41,578 nucleotides of DNA. Origin: Flavobacteriales bacterium (GTDB taxonomy: Bacteria > Bacteroidota > Bacteroidia > Flavobacteriales > BACL11). Shown here in pieces: positions 15,788 through 24,597 of the stretch. Numbering within the stretch: position 1 is the stretch's first letter; the number at the start of each line of letters is the position of its first letter. A model generated the notes under the pieces. The model made no database searches, had not been told where the DNA came from, and saw only the letters and a list, made by a program, of their open reading frames with translations. The stretch lies in NCBI GenBank assembly GCA_002697625.1, contig NZWX01000024.1, positions 1-41,578 of the forward strand. The letters run 5' to 3'. Position numbers and translations under genes: made by a program.

Positions 15788-16709
15788 ATTATCAGTAGAT
15801 CATTTATTAGGTATTAAAAATCTAAAAAAGAAGGATATTGAATTAATATTTAAAACTTCAGATAACTTTAAAAGAATAATTAACCAACCGATAAAAAAGG
15901 TTCCTACTTTAAGAGATATCACCATTGCAAATTTATTTTTTGAAAATTCTACAAGAACAAGATTGTCCTTTGAACTTGCTGAAAAAAGATTATCTGCAGA
16001 TGTAGTTAATTTTTCTTCTTCTTCTTCTTCTGTTAAAAAAGGAGAAACCTTAATTGACACTGTAAACAATATACTTTCAATGAAGGTAGATATGGTGGTA
16101 ATGCGCCATCCAAATCCAGGTGCTGCAGAATTTCTTTCGAGAAATGTAAATGCTTCTATTATCAATGCAGGTGATGGATCTCATGAACATCCAACACAAG
16201 CTTTACTTGATTCATATTCAATAAGAGAAAAGTTAGGCAGTGTTGCAGGAAGAAAGGTTGTAATAATTGGGGATATCTTGCATTCTAGAGTAGCGTTATC
16301 TAATTTTCATTGTTTACAAAAATTAGGAGCAGAAGTACGAGTTTGTGGCCCTTCAACTTTAATGCCAAGATATTTAGATTCGTTAGGAGTGAAACATTTT
16401 ACAGATATAAAAGAAGCTTTAATTTGGTGTGATGTGGCAAATATATTAAGGATACAATTAGAACGACAAGATGTAAAATATTTTCCTTCCTTAAGAGAAT
16501 ACTCTATGGTATATGGAGTTAATAAAGGTTTATTAGATACACTAGATAAGGAGATTGTAGTAATGCATCCAGGACCTATAAATAGAGGAGTAGAACTTAA
16601 TTCAGATGTAGCAGATTCTCAACATTCAATTATATTAGATCAGGTTGAAAATGGGCTAGCAGTAAGAATGGCGGTAATGTATTTGTTAGCAGGTAAATTA
16701 AAGAAATAA
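15780..16709 (+). CDS. pyrB: Aspartate carbamoyltransferase catalytic chain
   Basis: Joins carbamoyl phosphate and aspartate, the committed step of pyrimidine synthesis. The 309 residues contain the carbamoyl-phosphate motif ENSTRTR (55-61), the 80s loop (FSSSSSSVKKGET, 78-90), HPTQ (137-140) and a C-terminal HPGPINRG. No regulatory chain gene (pyrI) lies beside it. Six consecutive TCT codons (16014-16031) encode the serines of the 80s loop. It overlaps pyrR and is followed 2 bases later by a small gene, so the three form an operon. Confidence 0.97.
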   Translation: MNKLSVDHLLGIKNLKKKDIELIFKTSDNFKRIINQPIKKVPTLRDITIANLFFENSTRTRLSFELAEKRLSADVVNFSSSSSSVKKGETLIDTVNNILSMKVDMVVMRHPNPGAAEFLSRNVNASIINAGDGSHEHPTQALLDSYSIREKLGSVAGRKVVIIGDILHSRVALSNFHCLQKLGAEVRVCGPSTLMPRYLDSLGVKHFTDIKEALIWCDVANILRIQLERQDVKYFPSLREYSMVYGVNKGLLDTLDKEIVVMHPGPINRGVELNSDVADSQHSIILDQVENGLAVRMAVMYLLAGKLKK

Positions 16710-16711
16710 AT

Positions 16712-17020
16712 ATGACTACAAAATTAGTAAACGGAAATACTTTGGTGTTTAAAGTTTCAGAAACAGGAGAGATAGAAAATTTAAAGATTGACGGAGAAGT
16801 AGTCAACTTTATTGCAGATATGACTAATGTGAATATTGAAGTAATTAAATTGATTAAAAATAATTTAATTAAATTTGGACACTCAATTTATGCAAAAAAA
16901 GGATCTTTTGTAGTTGTATCTAAGATATCTTTTGAAGAGAATCTTAATATTGTACCAACAATGCAAGAAGCTTTTGATTTTGTAGAAATGGAAGAAATAG
17001 AAAGACAATTAGACTTTTAA
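16712..17020 (+). CDS. Small hypothetical protein, possibly STAS-like
   Basis: A 102-residue soluble protein starting 2 bases after pyrB. The alternation of strands and helices, ending in GSFVVVSKISF, then LNIVPTMQEAFDFVEMEEIERQL, resembles small STAS-domain (anti-sigma-factor antagonist-like) proteins of Bacteroidota; the terminal EEIER segment is the strongest hint. The DSSG phosphorylation loop of classical antagonists is absent, so a SpoIIAA-type switch is not supported. Genes of this kind are often seen near rnz in Flavobacteriia, from memory. The assignment is tentative. Confidence 0.7.
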   Translation: MTTKLVNGNTLVFKVSETGEIENLKIDGEVVNFIADMTNVNIEVIKLIKNNLIKFGHSIYAKKGSFVVVSKISFEENLNIVPTMQEAFDFVEMEEIERQLDF

Positions 17021-17040
17021 TTAATATAAAAATAAGAAAT

Positions 17041-17874
17041 ATGAAGAAAATTTTACTAGCTTTTACCTTAATTTTAGGGTATTCAAACATGTATTCTCAA
17101 TGCACCCCTGATCCACAGTACCAAGATTCCTCTTATGCAATTTGGCCAGATACTATTCAGAATTTACCATCTGTTTTACAGGGTCAAAGTTATAATACAA
17201 CCTTAACAGTTAAAACACCAGCAACATTACTGGAAGCTAATGGAGGGGATTCAAGTATTTTATATATAGATACATTTGGTATTAGCACTTTTGTTGGAGG
17301 GTGGCCTGTTGATAGTATGGAGTTGGTTCAGGTGAATGGACTGCCCAATGGACTTAATTTAAATTGTGAATCTTTATTGAATATGTCCAGCTGTATGTTG
17401 CCTGGTGATATTTTAACATGTGCTTATGTAGATGGAACAACTAATGATCCAATTGGTATTTATCCTATTGAGCTTTTAGTTAATGTTTATACACATGGAT
17501 CAATTCTAATCTTTCCCGTAAGTACAGATTTATATTCTGCACTTGGTAGTTATGAGTCCATTACTGGATACAATATTGTTATTTCCAACACATCTTCTTA
17601 TGAGGTGTTTAATTCAAATAAATTTACCTTATTACAAAATGTTCCAAATCCATCTAATGGAAATACAATAATTAAGTTTAATACTCCAAACACTGAAAAT
17701 ATATCTTTTAATATAACAAATATGTTTGGAAAAATAATTTATTCTAAGGAAATAGAATCAATTTCTGGATTAAATACTATTAATATTAATGAAAAGTTAA
17801 GTTCGGGTATTTATACATATTCTATTAAGAATGACGAAAAAATGCTTTCGAAAAGGATGGTGATATCAAAATAG
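17041..17874 (+). CDS. Secreted protein with type A T9SS sorting domain
   Basis: A 277-residue exported protein with a signal peptide (1-20, ending NMYSQ). The body (about 21-190) has two or more cysteine-containing segments (LNCESLLNMSSCMLPGD) and no enzyme motif I can name. The last 80 residues form a T9SS type A C-terminal domain: LLQNVPNPSNGNTIIKF, then NITNMFGKIIY, LSSGIYTYSI and a KRMVISK end. It should be carried across the outer membrane by the T9SS and anchored or released. It sits between the small STAS-like gene (20 bases) and rnz (no gap). Confidence 0.88.
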   Translation: MKKILLAFTLILGYSNMYSQCTPDPQYQDSSYAIWPDTIQNLPSVLQGQSYNTTLTVKTPATLLEANGGDSSILYIDTFGISTFVGGWPVDSMELVQVNGLPNGLNLNCESLLNMSSCMLPGDILTCAYVDGTTNDPIGIYPIELLVNVYTHGSILIFPVSTDLYSALGSYESITGYNIVISNTSSYEVFNSNKFTLLQNVPNPSNGNTIIKFNTPNTENISFNITNMFGKIIYSKEIESISGLNTININEKLSSGIYTYSIKNDEKMLSKRMVISK

Positions 17875-18795
17875 ATGTCGTACGAATTAACAATTTTAGG
17901 AAGTAGTTCTGCTATACCTACAGTTGAAAAAAATCCAACCGCTCAGTTGCTTAATGCAAACGAGCGGTTTTTTTTAATTGATTGTGCGGAAGGAACTCAG
18001 ATTCAGTTAAGAAAATATAAATTCAAGTTCCAGAAGATTAGTAGAATCTTTATTTCTCATTTGCATGGAGATCATTATTTTGGTTTAATTGGACTAATTA
18101 GTAGTATGCATCTGTTGGGTAGAGAAAAAGAACTTCATATTTATGCTCATACAAAGTTGAAAGAAATAATAGATATTCAGTTGTCAGCTTCCTCAACAGA
18201 TTTGTGTTATCCATTATTTTTTCATCCTATCACTCCAAATGTTGATCAGTTGTTGTTTGAAGATAAAAAGATTAAGATATCTACTTTTCCATTGAGTCAT
18301 GGAATTGACTGTAATGGTTTTTTGTTTGAAGAAAAAAGACCTCCTAGAAAAATATTATCTGATAAAATTAAGAAATATAATATACCGATAGATCAATTAA
18401 AAGATATAAAATGGGGAGAAGATTTTTTAACTGAAGATGGGTCCTTAATTTTAAATGATAAATTAACAATAGCAAATAAACTTCCGTTTTCATATGCTTT
18501 TTGTTCAGATACAAAATATAGTGAAAGTATAATTAATAAGGTAAAGGGAGTAAGTTTGTTGTATCATGAAACCACCTTTATGCATGAAAGAAAAGATAGA
18601 GCGGAAGAAACAAATCATTCTACAACTATTGATGCTGCAACGATAGCGAAATTAGCGGAAGTAAACTATCTGTTAATAGGTCATTTCTCACAAAGATATA
18701 GAGATGACTCTATATTACTAGAGGAAACAAAATCCGTTTTCAAAAATACAATTATAGCTAAACAAGGTATTACTGTCGATTTTTCAAAATTGTAA
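17875..18795 (+). CDS. rnz: Ribonuclease Z
   Basis: Metallo-beta-lactamase-fold endonuclease that trims tRNA 3' ends. The 306 residues carry the zinc motif SHLHGDH (61-67), an upstream GSSSAIP glycine-rich loop (9-15), LSHGID, the aspartate in FCSDTKYSE and the late histidine in IGHFSQRY. Its ATG directly follows the stop of the preceding cargo gene, so translation is likely coupled. In this genome the CCA-adding enzyme that acts after it is encoded about 5 kb away on the other strand. Confidence 0.95.
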   Translation: MSYELTILGSSSAIPTVEKNPTAQLLNANERFFLIDCAEGTQIQLRKYKFKFQKISRIFISHLHGDHYFGLIGLISSMHLLGREKELHIYAHTKLKEIIDIQLSASSTDLCYPLFFHPITPNVDQLLFEDKKIKISTFPLSHGIDCNGFLFEEKRPPRKILSDKIKKYNIPIDQLKDIKWGEDFLTEDGSLILNDKLTIANKLPFSYAFCSDTKYSESIINKVKGVSLLYHETTFMHERKDRAEETNHSTTIDAATIAKLAEVNYLLIGHFSQRYRDDSILLEETKSVFKNTIIAKQGITVDFSKL

Positions 18796-18799
18796 TTCA

Positions 18800-18828
18800 T
18801 TGTATTTATTTTTATTTAGGTATATTTG
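18800..18828 (+). promoter_or_regulatory. Promoter of the gliding-type adhesin gene
   Basis: TTG (18800-18802), an 18-base spacer and TATATTTG (18821-18828) form a full consensus promoter just after rnz. It overlaps the first codon of the longest open frame and so fixes the real start at the downstream ATG, 18856. Confidence 0.7.
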
Positions 18829-18855
18829 CATCTGTTCAAAAAAATATTTTTTCAA

Positions 18856-21837
18856 ATGAAAAGAATTTTATTTATACTCTCCGTTGTTTTTGTTTTTTTT
18901 GAGGGTAATGCGCAAACAATTACAAATATAAATATTCAGGGAATAGATTGTAACAATCCAACTGGTTATACTGTGGTTTCAACTGATGTTCCCGCTTCGT
19001 GGTTTATTTTTAAACAATATGATGATTCAACAATGAGTTTTGTTACTATACAAACGGGAACTGAAGATTCAGTTGCTCTAAATAGTTGTGGTAATGTCTC
19101 TGTTCAAGTATTAAATTCATCTTTTGTAATTTCAGACGACTCTACCTTTTTTGTTCCCTGTCCAATGGAAACATATGTTAGAGCTCATGAGAATATTAAA
19201 TGTTTTGGAGATTCCACTGGTATGTTGAAAGAAATGGTTACTGGTGGAATACCGTTTGATCCTGATGGAATTCCTGATAATGGTGATGAATATTATAATT
19301 ATTCATGGTTTAAAAATGGAATTTTATTTTCTAGTGGTCCAAATGACACAATTTTAACTAATTTATTTAATGGACAATTAAATAGAGTACCATATTTAGT
19401 ATATGTTGAAGATTCTACTGGTTGCATTTTTCAACCACTTATTGACTCCACAGGACTCCCTGATACGTCTTTCATGTTTCAACCTGCTTTAATTAGGATA
19501 GATTCTTTAGTACTTAATTCAACGCATTGTATAGGGACTAATACAGGTTCTGTTGTGGTAAATATAAAAGGTGGTAAAAGATTTGAGAGCGGAAATTATT
19601 ATAATTTCTATTTAACAAATACTAATAATGACACCATTAGGTTTATTGATAGATTAGGAGAGTCAGCAAATGTCCTTTCTGATACAACGCCTTATTATGT
19701 TAAGTTTGACAGTCTTGACGTTGGGAATTATATTATGCATATTGTAGATTCTTCTGGATGTATCTTAGATACTATTGTTTCTGTACCTGAGCCAGATGAT
19801 TATAGTCTACATGTTTCTATAGATCCAACAATTGTTTGCGAGCAGGATAGTACTTGGTTAAAGATAGACAGTATTTCTGGAGGACATAATAATTTAGATT
19901 TCAGTTGGTTAGGTTTATCCCCAGTAGATTCTATTTATGTAAAAGCTGGTGAATATTCCTCAATAATTTTAGATTTAGATTATGGATGTAAGGATACTTT
20001 AGATTATACTCTTACAGCTCCAAACACTATTTATTGTGATGTTACTTCTTCACTTGCTACTTGTTATGGAACCAATACCGGAAGTTTGGTAGTAGATTCA
20101 ATTTATGGAGGAATAGTTCCTTACTCTATACAATGGGGCGGAATAAACACAGATTCCTTATATGCGGGTATCTATACTTTATTTATTACAGATTCGTTAG
20201 GTTGTGTTTATATAGAGGAACATGAGGTGTTTCAAAATCCTAATGTAGATTTGAATGAAGTAATTTACCCTCCATCATGTAATGGTGATCTAGATGGGAG
20301 TATCTCAATAGATATTTCTGGTGCTAGTCCTCCTTTAAATTATTTTTGGAATAATGCCTCAGGTACTCCTGATTCTGTTTATTCTCTATCTTCAGGAACT
20401 TATTATTTAGAAACCACCGATACATTAGGGTGTCTTTTTTTAGATAGTGTTGTTCTAACTCAACCAGATATCTTGGAAATTAGTTTTGGAGGATTTAATA
20501 ATCCTTTACATTGTAATGGAACTCAAACTTTAATAAATGCAAATATCACTGGAGGAACCTCTCCTTTTAATATTTTATGGTCTAATTCAGAAGTTAGTAA
20601 TCAAGTTGTCGTATCTGCAGGTAACTATTCAATCGATGTAACAGATATTAATGGATGTTTTGCTACCAATAGTATATTAATAACAGAACCAGATTCATTG
20701 TCTGTTAGTGGTAGTGTTATTCCTGCAACTTGTAATTTAGGAGCTTCTGCATCTGTTACGTATTCTGGAGGAACAGAACCTATTACATTTATTTGGAGTA
20801 ATGGAGAAACTACTTCATCTGCGTCAGGATTTACTAATGGAGATCATTGGGTGTTAGTTACGGATTCGTGTGGAGATACCTCTATGTATGAGTTTACTGT
20901 TATTGTACCTATATTAGAAACGAGCATATACCATACAAATAACCCAGATAATTATGCAGAGTTAGAGGTGATAAATGGTGAAGGTCCTTATAGTTACCAG
21001 TGGTATGATGATAACATGAATGAAATTCTTGGAGAAACGAGTTCTATAATAGAAGATTTATGTGAAGCATGGTATTTTGTTTCTACAACAGACGCTAATA
21101 ATTGTGAAGTTCTCGATAGTGTTTATGCAGAACTTTATTTTCCTTTAGGCAACATTGTAGATTTAAGTACTACCACAGTACATAACGATAATGATTTATG
21201 GGGAGCTGAACCTTATACATATTTATGGGACAATGGAGATATAACTGCACATGGTAATATCTGTCCTGGATTGCATAGAGTGTGGGTAACGGATGTAAAT
21301 GGCTGTGAGGTTGTAGAAGATGTAGTAGTAGAAGATATTATTTTGAATCTAATTCCTTCAGATATAATTATAGAGTGTGACATAACAAACCTAGATGTAG
21401 AACTAGAAATTAATGCAAGTGGAGGTACAGGTGAGTATTCATACTTGTGGAGTTCAGGAGAGACTTCTAATCCTATTAATGTATCTTTAAATCCAGGGTT
21501 ATATTCAGTTGAAATAATAGATGAAAATCTTTGTATGATTGATACTGCATTCCGCATAGCTGCATTTACTTCAGATTGTGTTCCAAATGTATTTACCCCT
21601 AATGGAGATGATGTAAATGATGTGTGGTTATTAGAAGATGCTTTCTTTTATTCAGACTCTGAAGTAAAGGTGTATAATAGATATGGAAAATTAGTATTTA
21701 AATCTGTAGGATACGAAACTCCATGGGATGGTAAAAATCAGACTGGTAATTATGTGGAGGATGGAGCGTATTTTTATGTTATTGACTTAGGAGATGAGTT
21801 TGATAAAATCAAAGGATCCGTATCTATTATCCGATAA
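18856..21837 (+). CDS. Large cell-surface protein with SprB-type repeats and gliding-motility C-terminal domain
   Basis: Probable T9SS-exported adhesin of 993 residues. I chose the ATG at 18856 because the promoter covers the earlier TTG and because it gives a clean signal peptide (MKRILFILSVVFVFFEGNAQ). The body is a series of immunoglobulin-like SprB-type repeats, each with a CxG start, a Wx(S/N) core and a GxYxxxxTDxxGC end (for example SPPLNYFWNN, GTYYLETTDTLGC). The last 90 residues are the gliding-motility-associated CHU_C (T9SS type B) domain: FTPNGDDVNDVW, KVYNRYGKLVF, PWDGKNQTG and DGAYFYVIDL. Type B cargo is usually PorP/SprF-dependent; no such gene is next door. It overlaps miaA by 11 bases tail to tail. 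Confidence 0.92.
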   Translation: MKRILFILSVVFVFFEGNAQTITNINIQGIDCNNPTGYTVVSTDVPASWFIFKQYDDSTMSFVTIQTGTEDSVALNSCGNVSVQVLNSSFVISDDSTFFVPCPMETYVRAHENIKCFGDSTGMLKEMVTGGIPFDPDGIPDNGDEYYNYSWFKNGILFSSGPNDTILTNLFNGQLNRVPYLVYVEDSTGCIFQPLIDSTGLPDTSFMFQPALIRIDSLVLNSTHCIGTNTGSVVVNIKGGKRFESGNYYNFYLTNTNNDTIRFIDRLGESANVLSDTTPYYVKFDSLDVGNYIMHIVDSSGCILDTIVSVPEPDDYSLHVSIDPTIVCEQDSTWLKIDSISGGHNNLDFSWLGLSPVDSIYVKAGEYSSIILDLDYGCKDTLDYTLTAPNTIYCDVTSSLATCYGTNTGSLVVDSIYGGIVPYSIQWGGINTDSLYAGIYTLFITDSLGCVYIEEHEVFQNPNVDLNEVIYPPSCNGDLDGSISIDISGASPPLNYFWNNASGTPDSVYSLSSGTYYLETTDTLGCLFLDSVVLTQPDILEISFGGFNNPLHCNGTQTLINANITGGTSPFNILWSNSEVSNQVVVSAGNYSIDVTDINGCFATNSILITEPDSLSVSGSVIPATCNLGASASVTYSGGTEPITFIWSNGETTSSASGFTNGDHWVLVTDSCGDTSMYEFTVIVPILETSIYHTNNPDNYAELEVINGEGPYSYQWYDDNMNEILGETSSIIEDLCEAWYFVSTTDANNCEVLDSVYAELYFPLGNIVDLSTTTVHNDNDLWGAEPYTYLWDNGDITAHGNICPGLHRVWVTDVNGCEVVEDVVVEDIILNLIPSDIIIECDITNLDVELEINASGGTGEYSYLWSSGETSNPINVSLNPGLYSVEIIDENLCMIDTAFRIAAFTSDCVPNVFTPNGDDVNDVWLLEDAFFYSDSEVKVYNRYGKLVFKSVGYETPWDGKNQTGNYVEDGAYFYVIDLGDEFDKIKGSVSIIR

Positions 21838-22720
21838 AATCTATAATTTTCTGTGTGTCTTCAGGAGCAAAATAATTAATCTTGGGATCTTTTTTAAACC
21901 AAGTGATTTGTCGTTTTGCCAACCTTCTGGTGTTTTGTTTTATTTTCTTAACTACTTCAGTTAAACTATACATTCCTTCAAAATACTCGAACAACTCTTT
22001 GTATCCCACAGTTTTTAAGGAGTTTTGATTTTTATAAGGGATAAGAGATTCTACTTCTTTAAGTAGTCCTTTATTCATCATAAGGTCAACCCTGCTATTT
22101 ATTCTATTATAAAGAATTTCTCTTTCTGTATGTAATCCAATTTTTATAATCTTAAAGTTCCTTTCTTTATTCTTTTTTTTTCTAAAAGATGAAAATGTTT
22201 TGTTTGTAGAATAAATAACCTCTAATGCTCTCATTAATCGTTGAGGATTATATTTATCTACTTGATTATAAAATATAAGGTCCTTTTCTTTTACTTCCTT
22301 TTGAAGAAATTCAATTCCTTTTTCCTGATACATTTCTATAACCTTCTCTCTAATGTTAGATGATATATCAGGTATTTTATCAAATCCCTTACAAATGGAG
22401 TCAATATAAAGACCCGAACCTCCTACTAGTATTACTTTGTCTTTTTCTGTAAATAGATCATCTAGTTTTTGTATTGCATCTTCTTCAAACTGACCTACAT
22501 TATAATCATCTGTTACAGAAAGATGTTGTATAAAATGATGTTGCACTTCATTTAATTCTTTTTCATCTGGTGGAGCTGCTCCTATTAATAATTCCTTAAA
22601 GAACTGACGAGAGTCTGCTGAGATAATATCAGTATTATAATGTTTAGCAAGATCTATACTAAGGGAGGTTTTTCCGATAGCTGTAGGACCTAAAATAACT
22701 ATAAGGGTTTTAGTATTCAT
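21827..22720 (-). CDS. miaA: tRNA dimethylallyltransferase
   Basis: Transfers a dimethylallyl group from DMAPP to A37 of tRNAs reading codons that start with U. I take the start at 22720 (MNTKTLIVILGPTAIGKT), giving 297 residues, because the family begins a few residues before the P-loop and a longer frame would lie wholly inside the preceding gene. Visible motifs are the P-loop GPTAIGKTS (11-19), SADSRQFF, VGGSGLY and QITWFKKD near the end. It overlaps the upstream gene by 11 bases and is the last gene of the minus-strand operon. Confidence 0.95.
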   Translation of the reverse strand: MNTKTLIVILGPTAIGKTSLSIDLAKHYNTDIISADSRQFFKELLIGAAPPDEKELNEVQHHFIQHLSVTDDYNVGQFEEDAIQKLDDLFTEKDKVILVGGSGLYIDSICKGFDKIPDISSNIREKVIEMYQEKGIEFLQKEVKEKDLIFYNQVDKYNPQRLMRALEVIYSTNKTFSSFRKKKNKERNFKIIKIGLHTEREILYNRINSRVDLMMNKGLLKEVESLIPYKNQNSLKTVGYKELFEYFEGMYSLTEVVKKIKQNTRRLAKRQITWFKKDPKINYFAPEDTQKIIDFIG

Positions 22721-23183
22721 AGTCGTTAAATTCGTCAAAATCATCAAAGACATTTTCATGGGGGTCAAATCCCGTCTTTTGGATTTGTTCATCAAAACTA
22801 ATTTCAGGAGCTTCATTTGGTATAGATCCTACAGAAATAAGATCCCCCTCTTTGTGTTCGATAAACTGTATATGAAATCTCCACATTTTCAGAAAGTCAT
22901 GAACATAAATTAGTTGTGTGTCTGTAGAATATAATAAAGAAGAGATCATTACTTGATTCATAACAAGTGATTCTCCTGTTTTTTCTGAAATGTCGAACAA
23001 AGATATTTCTGTACCTAAATTTAAATCCGAGTCAGTTTCGTAAAAAGAAGCCATCTCAAATTCGTTTAACTGAAAATGTTGAATTATTGATTTGTGTAAA
23101 TATTCTAGATTTAGATTTTCATCAATAATCAACTCTCTGATTACATCTTCTTTACTTTCTAATATAACTCTTAGTTTAATCAT
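22710..23183 (-). CDS. pRiA4b ORF-3-like family protein
   Basis: A 157-residue soluble protein. The start IKLRVILESKEDVIRELIIDENLNLEYLHKSI, the middle MASFYETDSDLNLGTEISL and the segment IYVHDFLKMWRFHIQFI match the plasmid pRiA4b ORF-3-like fold seen as stand-alone proteins in many Bacteroidota. The C-terminus is strongly acidic (DDFDEFNDYEY). The family name comes from a plasmid, but nothing here is mobile: the gene is embedded in an operon, overlapping cca by 8 bases and miaA by 11. Its biochemical role is unknown; context suggests a link to tRNA maturation. Confidence 0.82.
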   Translation of the reverse strand: MIKLRVILESKEDVIRELIIDENLNLEYLHKSIIQHFQLNEFEMASFYETDSDLNLGTEISLFDISEKTGESLVMNQVMISSLLYSTDTQLIYVHDFLKMWRFHIQFIEHKEGDLISVGSIPNEAPEISFDEQIQKTGFDPHENVFDDFDEFNDYEY

Positions 23184-24597
23184 TAGTATTTAGGTTTAAT
23201 TCTTTTGCTTTGTTTTTCATAAATATAAGTGCAGATTCTCTATTGTTTTTTATTTTACCATCCAAAATTGCATCTTTTAAGGAATTTTTTAATATCCCAA
23301 CTTCTTTACCTGCCTTAATGTTGAATATTTCCATTATTTCTTGTCCATTAATTGGAGGTTGCCAATTTCGGATATGGTCTTTTTCTTCTACCTCTTTGAG
23401 TTTTTTTCGAACTAATTTAAAATTTTCAATATATTTTGTAACTTTTACGGGGTTTTTAGAAGTGATATCTGCTTCACACAACTTCATTAGATCATCAATA
23501 TCGTCTCCAGCATCAAAAAGTAAACGTCTAATAGCAGAGTCGGTAACAATATCTTGTACCAGAACAATGGGTCTCAGGTGAAGTGTTACTAACTTCCTTA
23601 CATACTTCATTTTTTCGTTTAATGGAAGCTTGAGTTTCCTAAAGATTCGTGGAACCATTTTTCCTCCTAAAAATTCATGTCCATGAAAAGTCCAACCGAA
23701 CCCTTGTTCGAATCGTTTGGTTTGAGGTTTTGCAATATCGTGTAATAATGCAGCCCAGATGAGCCACAAATTATTGGTGTTTTTCCTGATATTATCTATT
23801 ACCTCAAGTGTGTGGTAGAAGTTATCTTTGTGTGCGAAACTTCCTCTTTTTTCTATTCCTTGTAATTCTACCATTTCAGGAAAGAATTCATGTAATAGTT
23901 TGGTGTTGAATAATAATTTTAATCCTATAGAAGGTTTTTCTGAAAGAAGTATTTTGTTTAGTTCTTCGGTAATTCTTTCTTGTGAGATAATGGAAATTCG
24001 TTTTGCGTTATTGCAAATAGAATGATAAGATTTCTCTTCAATAGTAAAGTTGAGTTGTGTAGCAAAACGAATAGCTCTTATCATTCTTAACGGGTCGTCA
24101 GAATACGTTAAATCTGGTTTGAGTGGGGTTTTGATGATTTTAGATTTTAAATCTTGAGTTCCGTTAAAAGGATCTACCAGGTTTCCGTAGTTGGAAGCAT
24201 TTAAGCAAATTGCCATTGCATTTATAGTGAAATCTCTTCTGTTTTGGTCGTCTTGTCGACTTCCTTCTTCTACAATTGGTTTTCGGGAATTTGCTCTGTA
24301 AGACTCTTTTCTGGATCCAACAAACTCATAACATTCGGACTGATAGTTTATCATGGCAGTTCCAAAGTTTTTAAAGTATTTTACCTCTGTTTTGTTTCCT
24401 AATTGTTTTGCAACTTCTTTAGCTAGAGTTATTCCTGACCCTACACAAACAAAATCTATATCAGTAGTGTTTTGTTTTCTTTCAAGTAGCAGGTCTCTTA
24501 CAAAACCACCTACTACATAGCATTCTAAATTAGCAGAATCTGCTACTTCAGATATAGTTTTGAAAATAGGATTTGTAAGATATTCTGTTAAATTCAC
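23176..24597 (-). CDS. cca: CCA tRNA nucleotidyltransferase with HD domain
   Basis: Adds or repairs the 3' CCA of tRNA. The 473 residues start with a class II nucleotidyltransferase head: GGFVRD (30-35) and the catalytic DID (46-48), then SRKESYRANSRKP and the RRDFTINAMA motif. A neck/body region follows, and then an HD phosphohydrolase-like domain (HKDNFYHTLEV, LLHDIAKP). The start codon is GTG, read in a TAGTG junction where it shares a base with the tsaC stop. The HD domain suggests an added phosphatase or phosphodiesterase activity. Confidence 0.95.
   Translation of the reverse strand: MNLTEYLTNPIFKTISEVADSANLECYVVGGFVRDLLLERKQNTTDIDFVCVGSGITLAKEVAKQLGNKTEVKYFKNFGTAMINYQSECYEFVGSRKESYRANSRKPIVEEGSRQDDQNRRDFTINAMAICLNASNYGNLVDPFNGTQDLKSKIIKTPLKPDLTYSDDPLRMIRAIRFATQLNFTIEEKSYHSICNNAKRISIISQERITEELNKILLSEKPSIGLKLLFNTKLLHEFFPEMVELQGIEKRGSFAHKDNFYHTLEVIDNIRKNTNNLWLIWAALLHDIAKPQTKRFEQGFGWTFHGHEFLGGKMVPRIFRKLKLPLNEKMKYVRKLVTLHLRPIVLVQDIVTDSAIRRLLFDAGDDIDDLMKLCEADITSKNPVKVTKYIENFKLVRKKLKEVEEKDHIRNWQPPINGQEIMEIFNIKAGKEVGILKNSLKDAILDGKIKNNRESALIFMKNKAKELNLNTND

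Noticed and set aside
18893-18900. Run of eight T in the signal-peptide region of the adhesin as a phase-variation site
   Set aside because: An equal T8 run occurs in rnz (17968-17975), a conserved enzyme, so such runs are explained by the AT-rich composition.
22710-23183. pRiA4b ORF-3-like gene as evidence of a plasmid or transposon
   Set aside because: The family name reflects its first description only. The gene overlaps both neighbours in a chromosomal operon, with no inverted repeats, transposase or target duplication.
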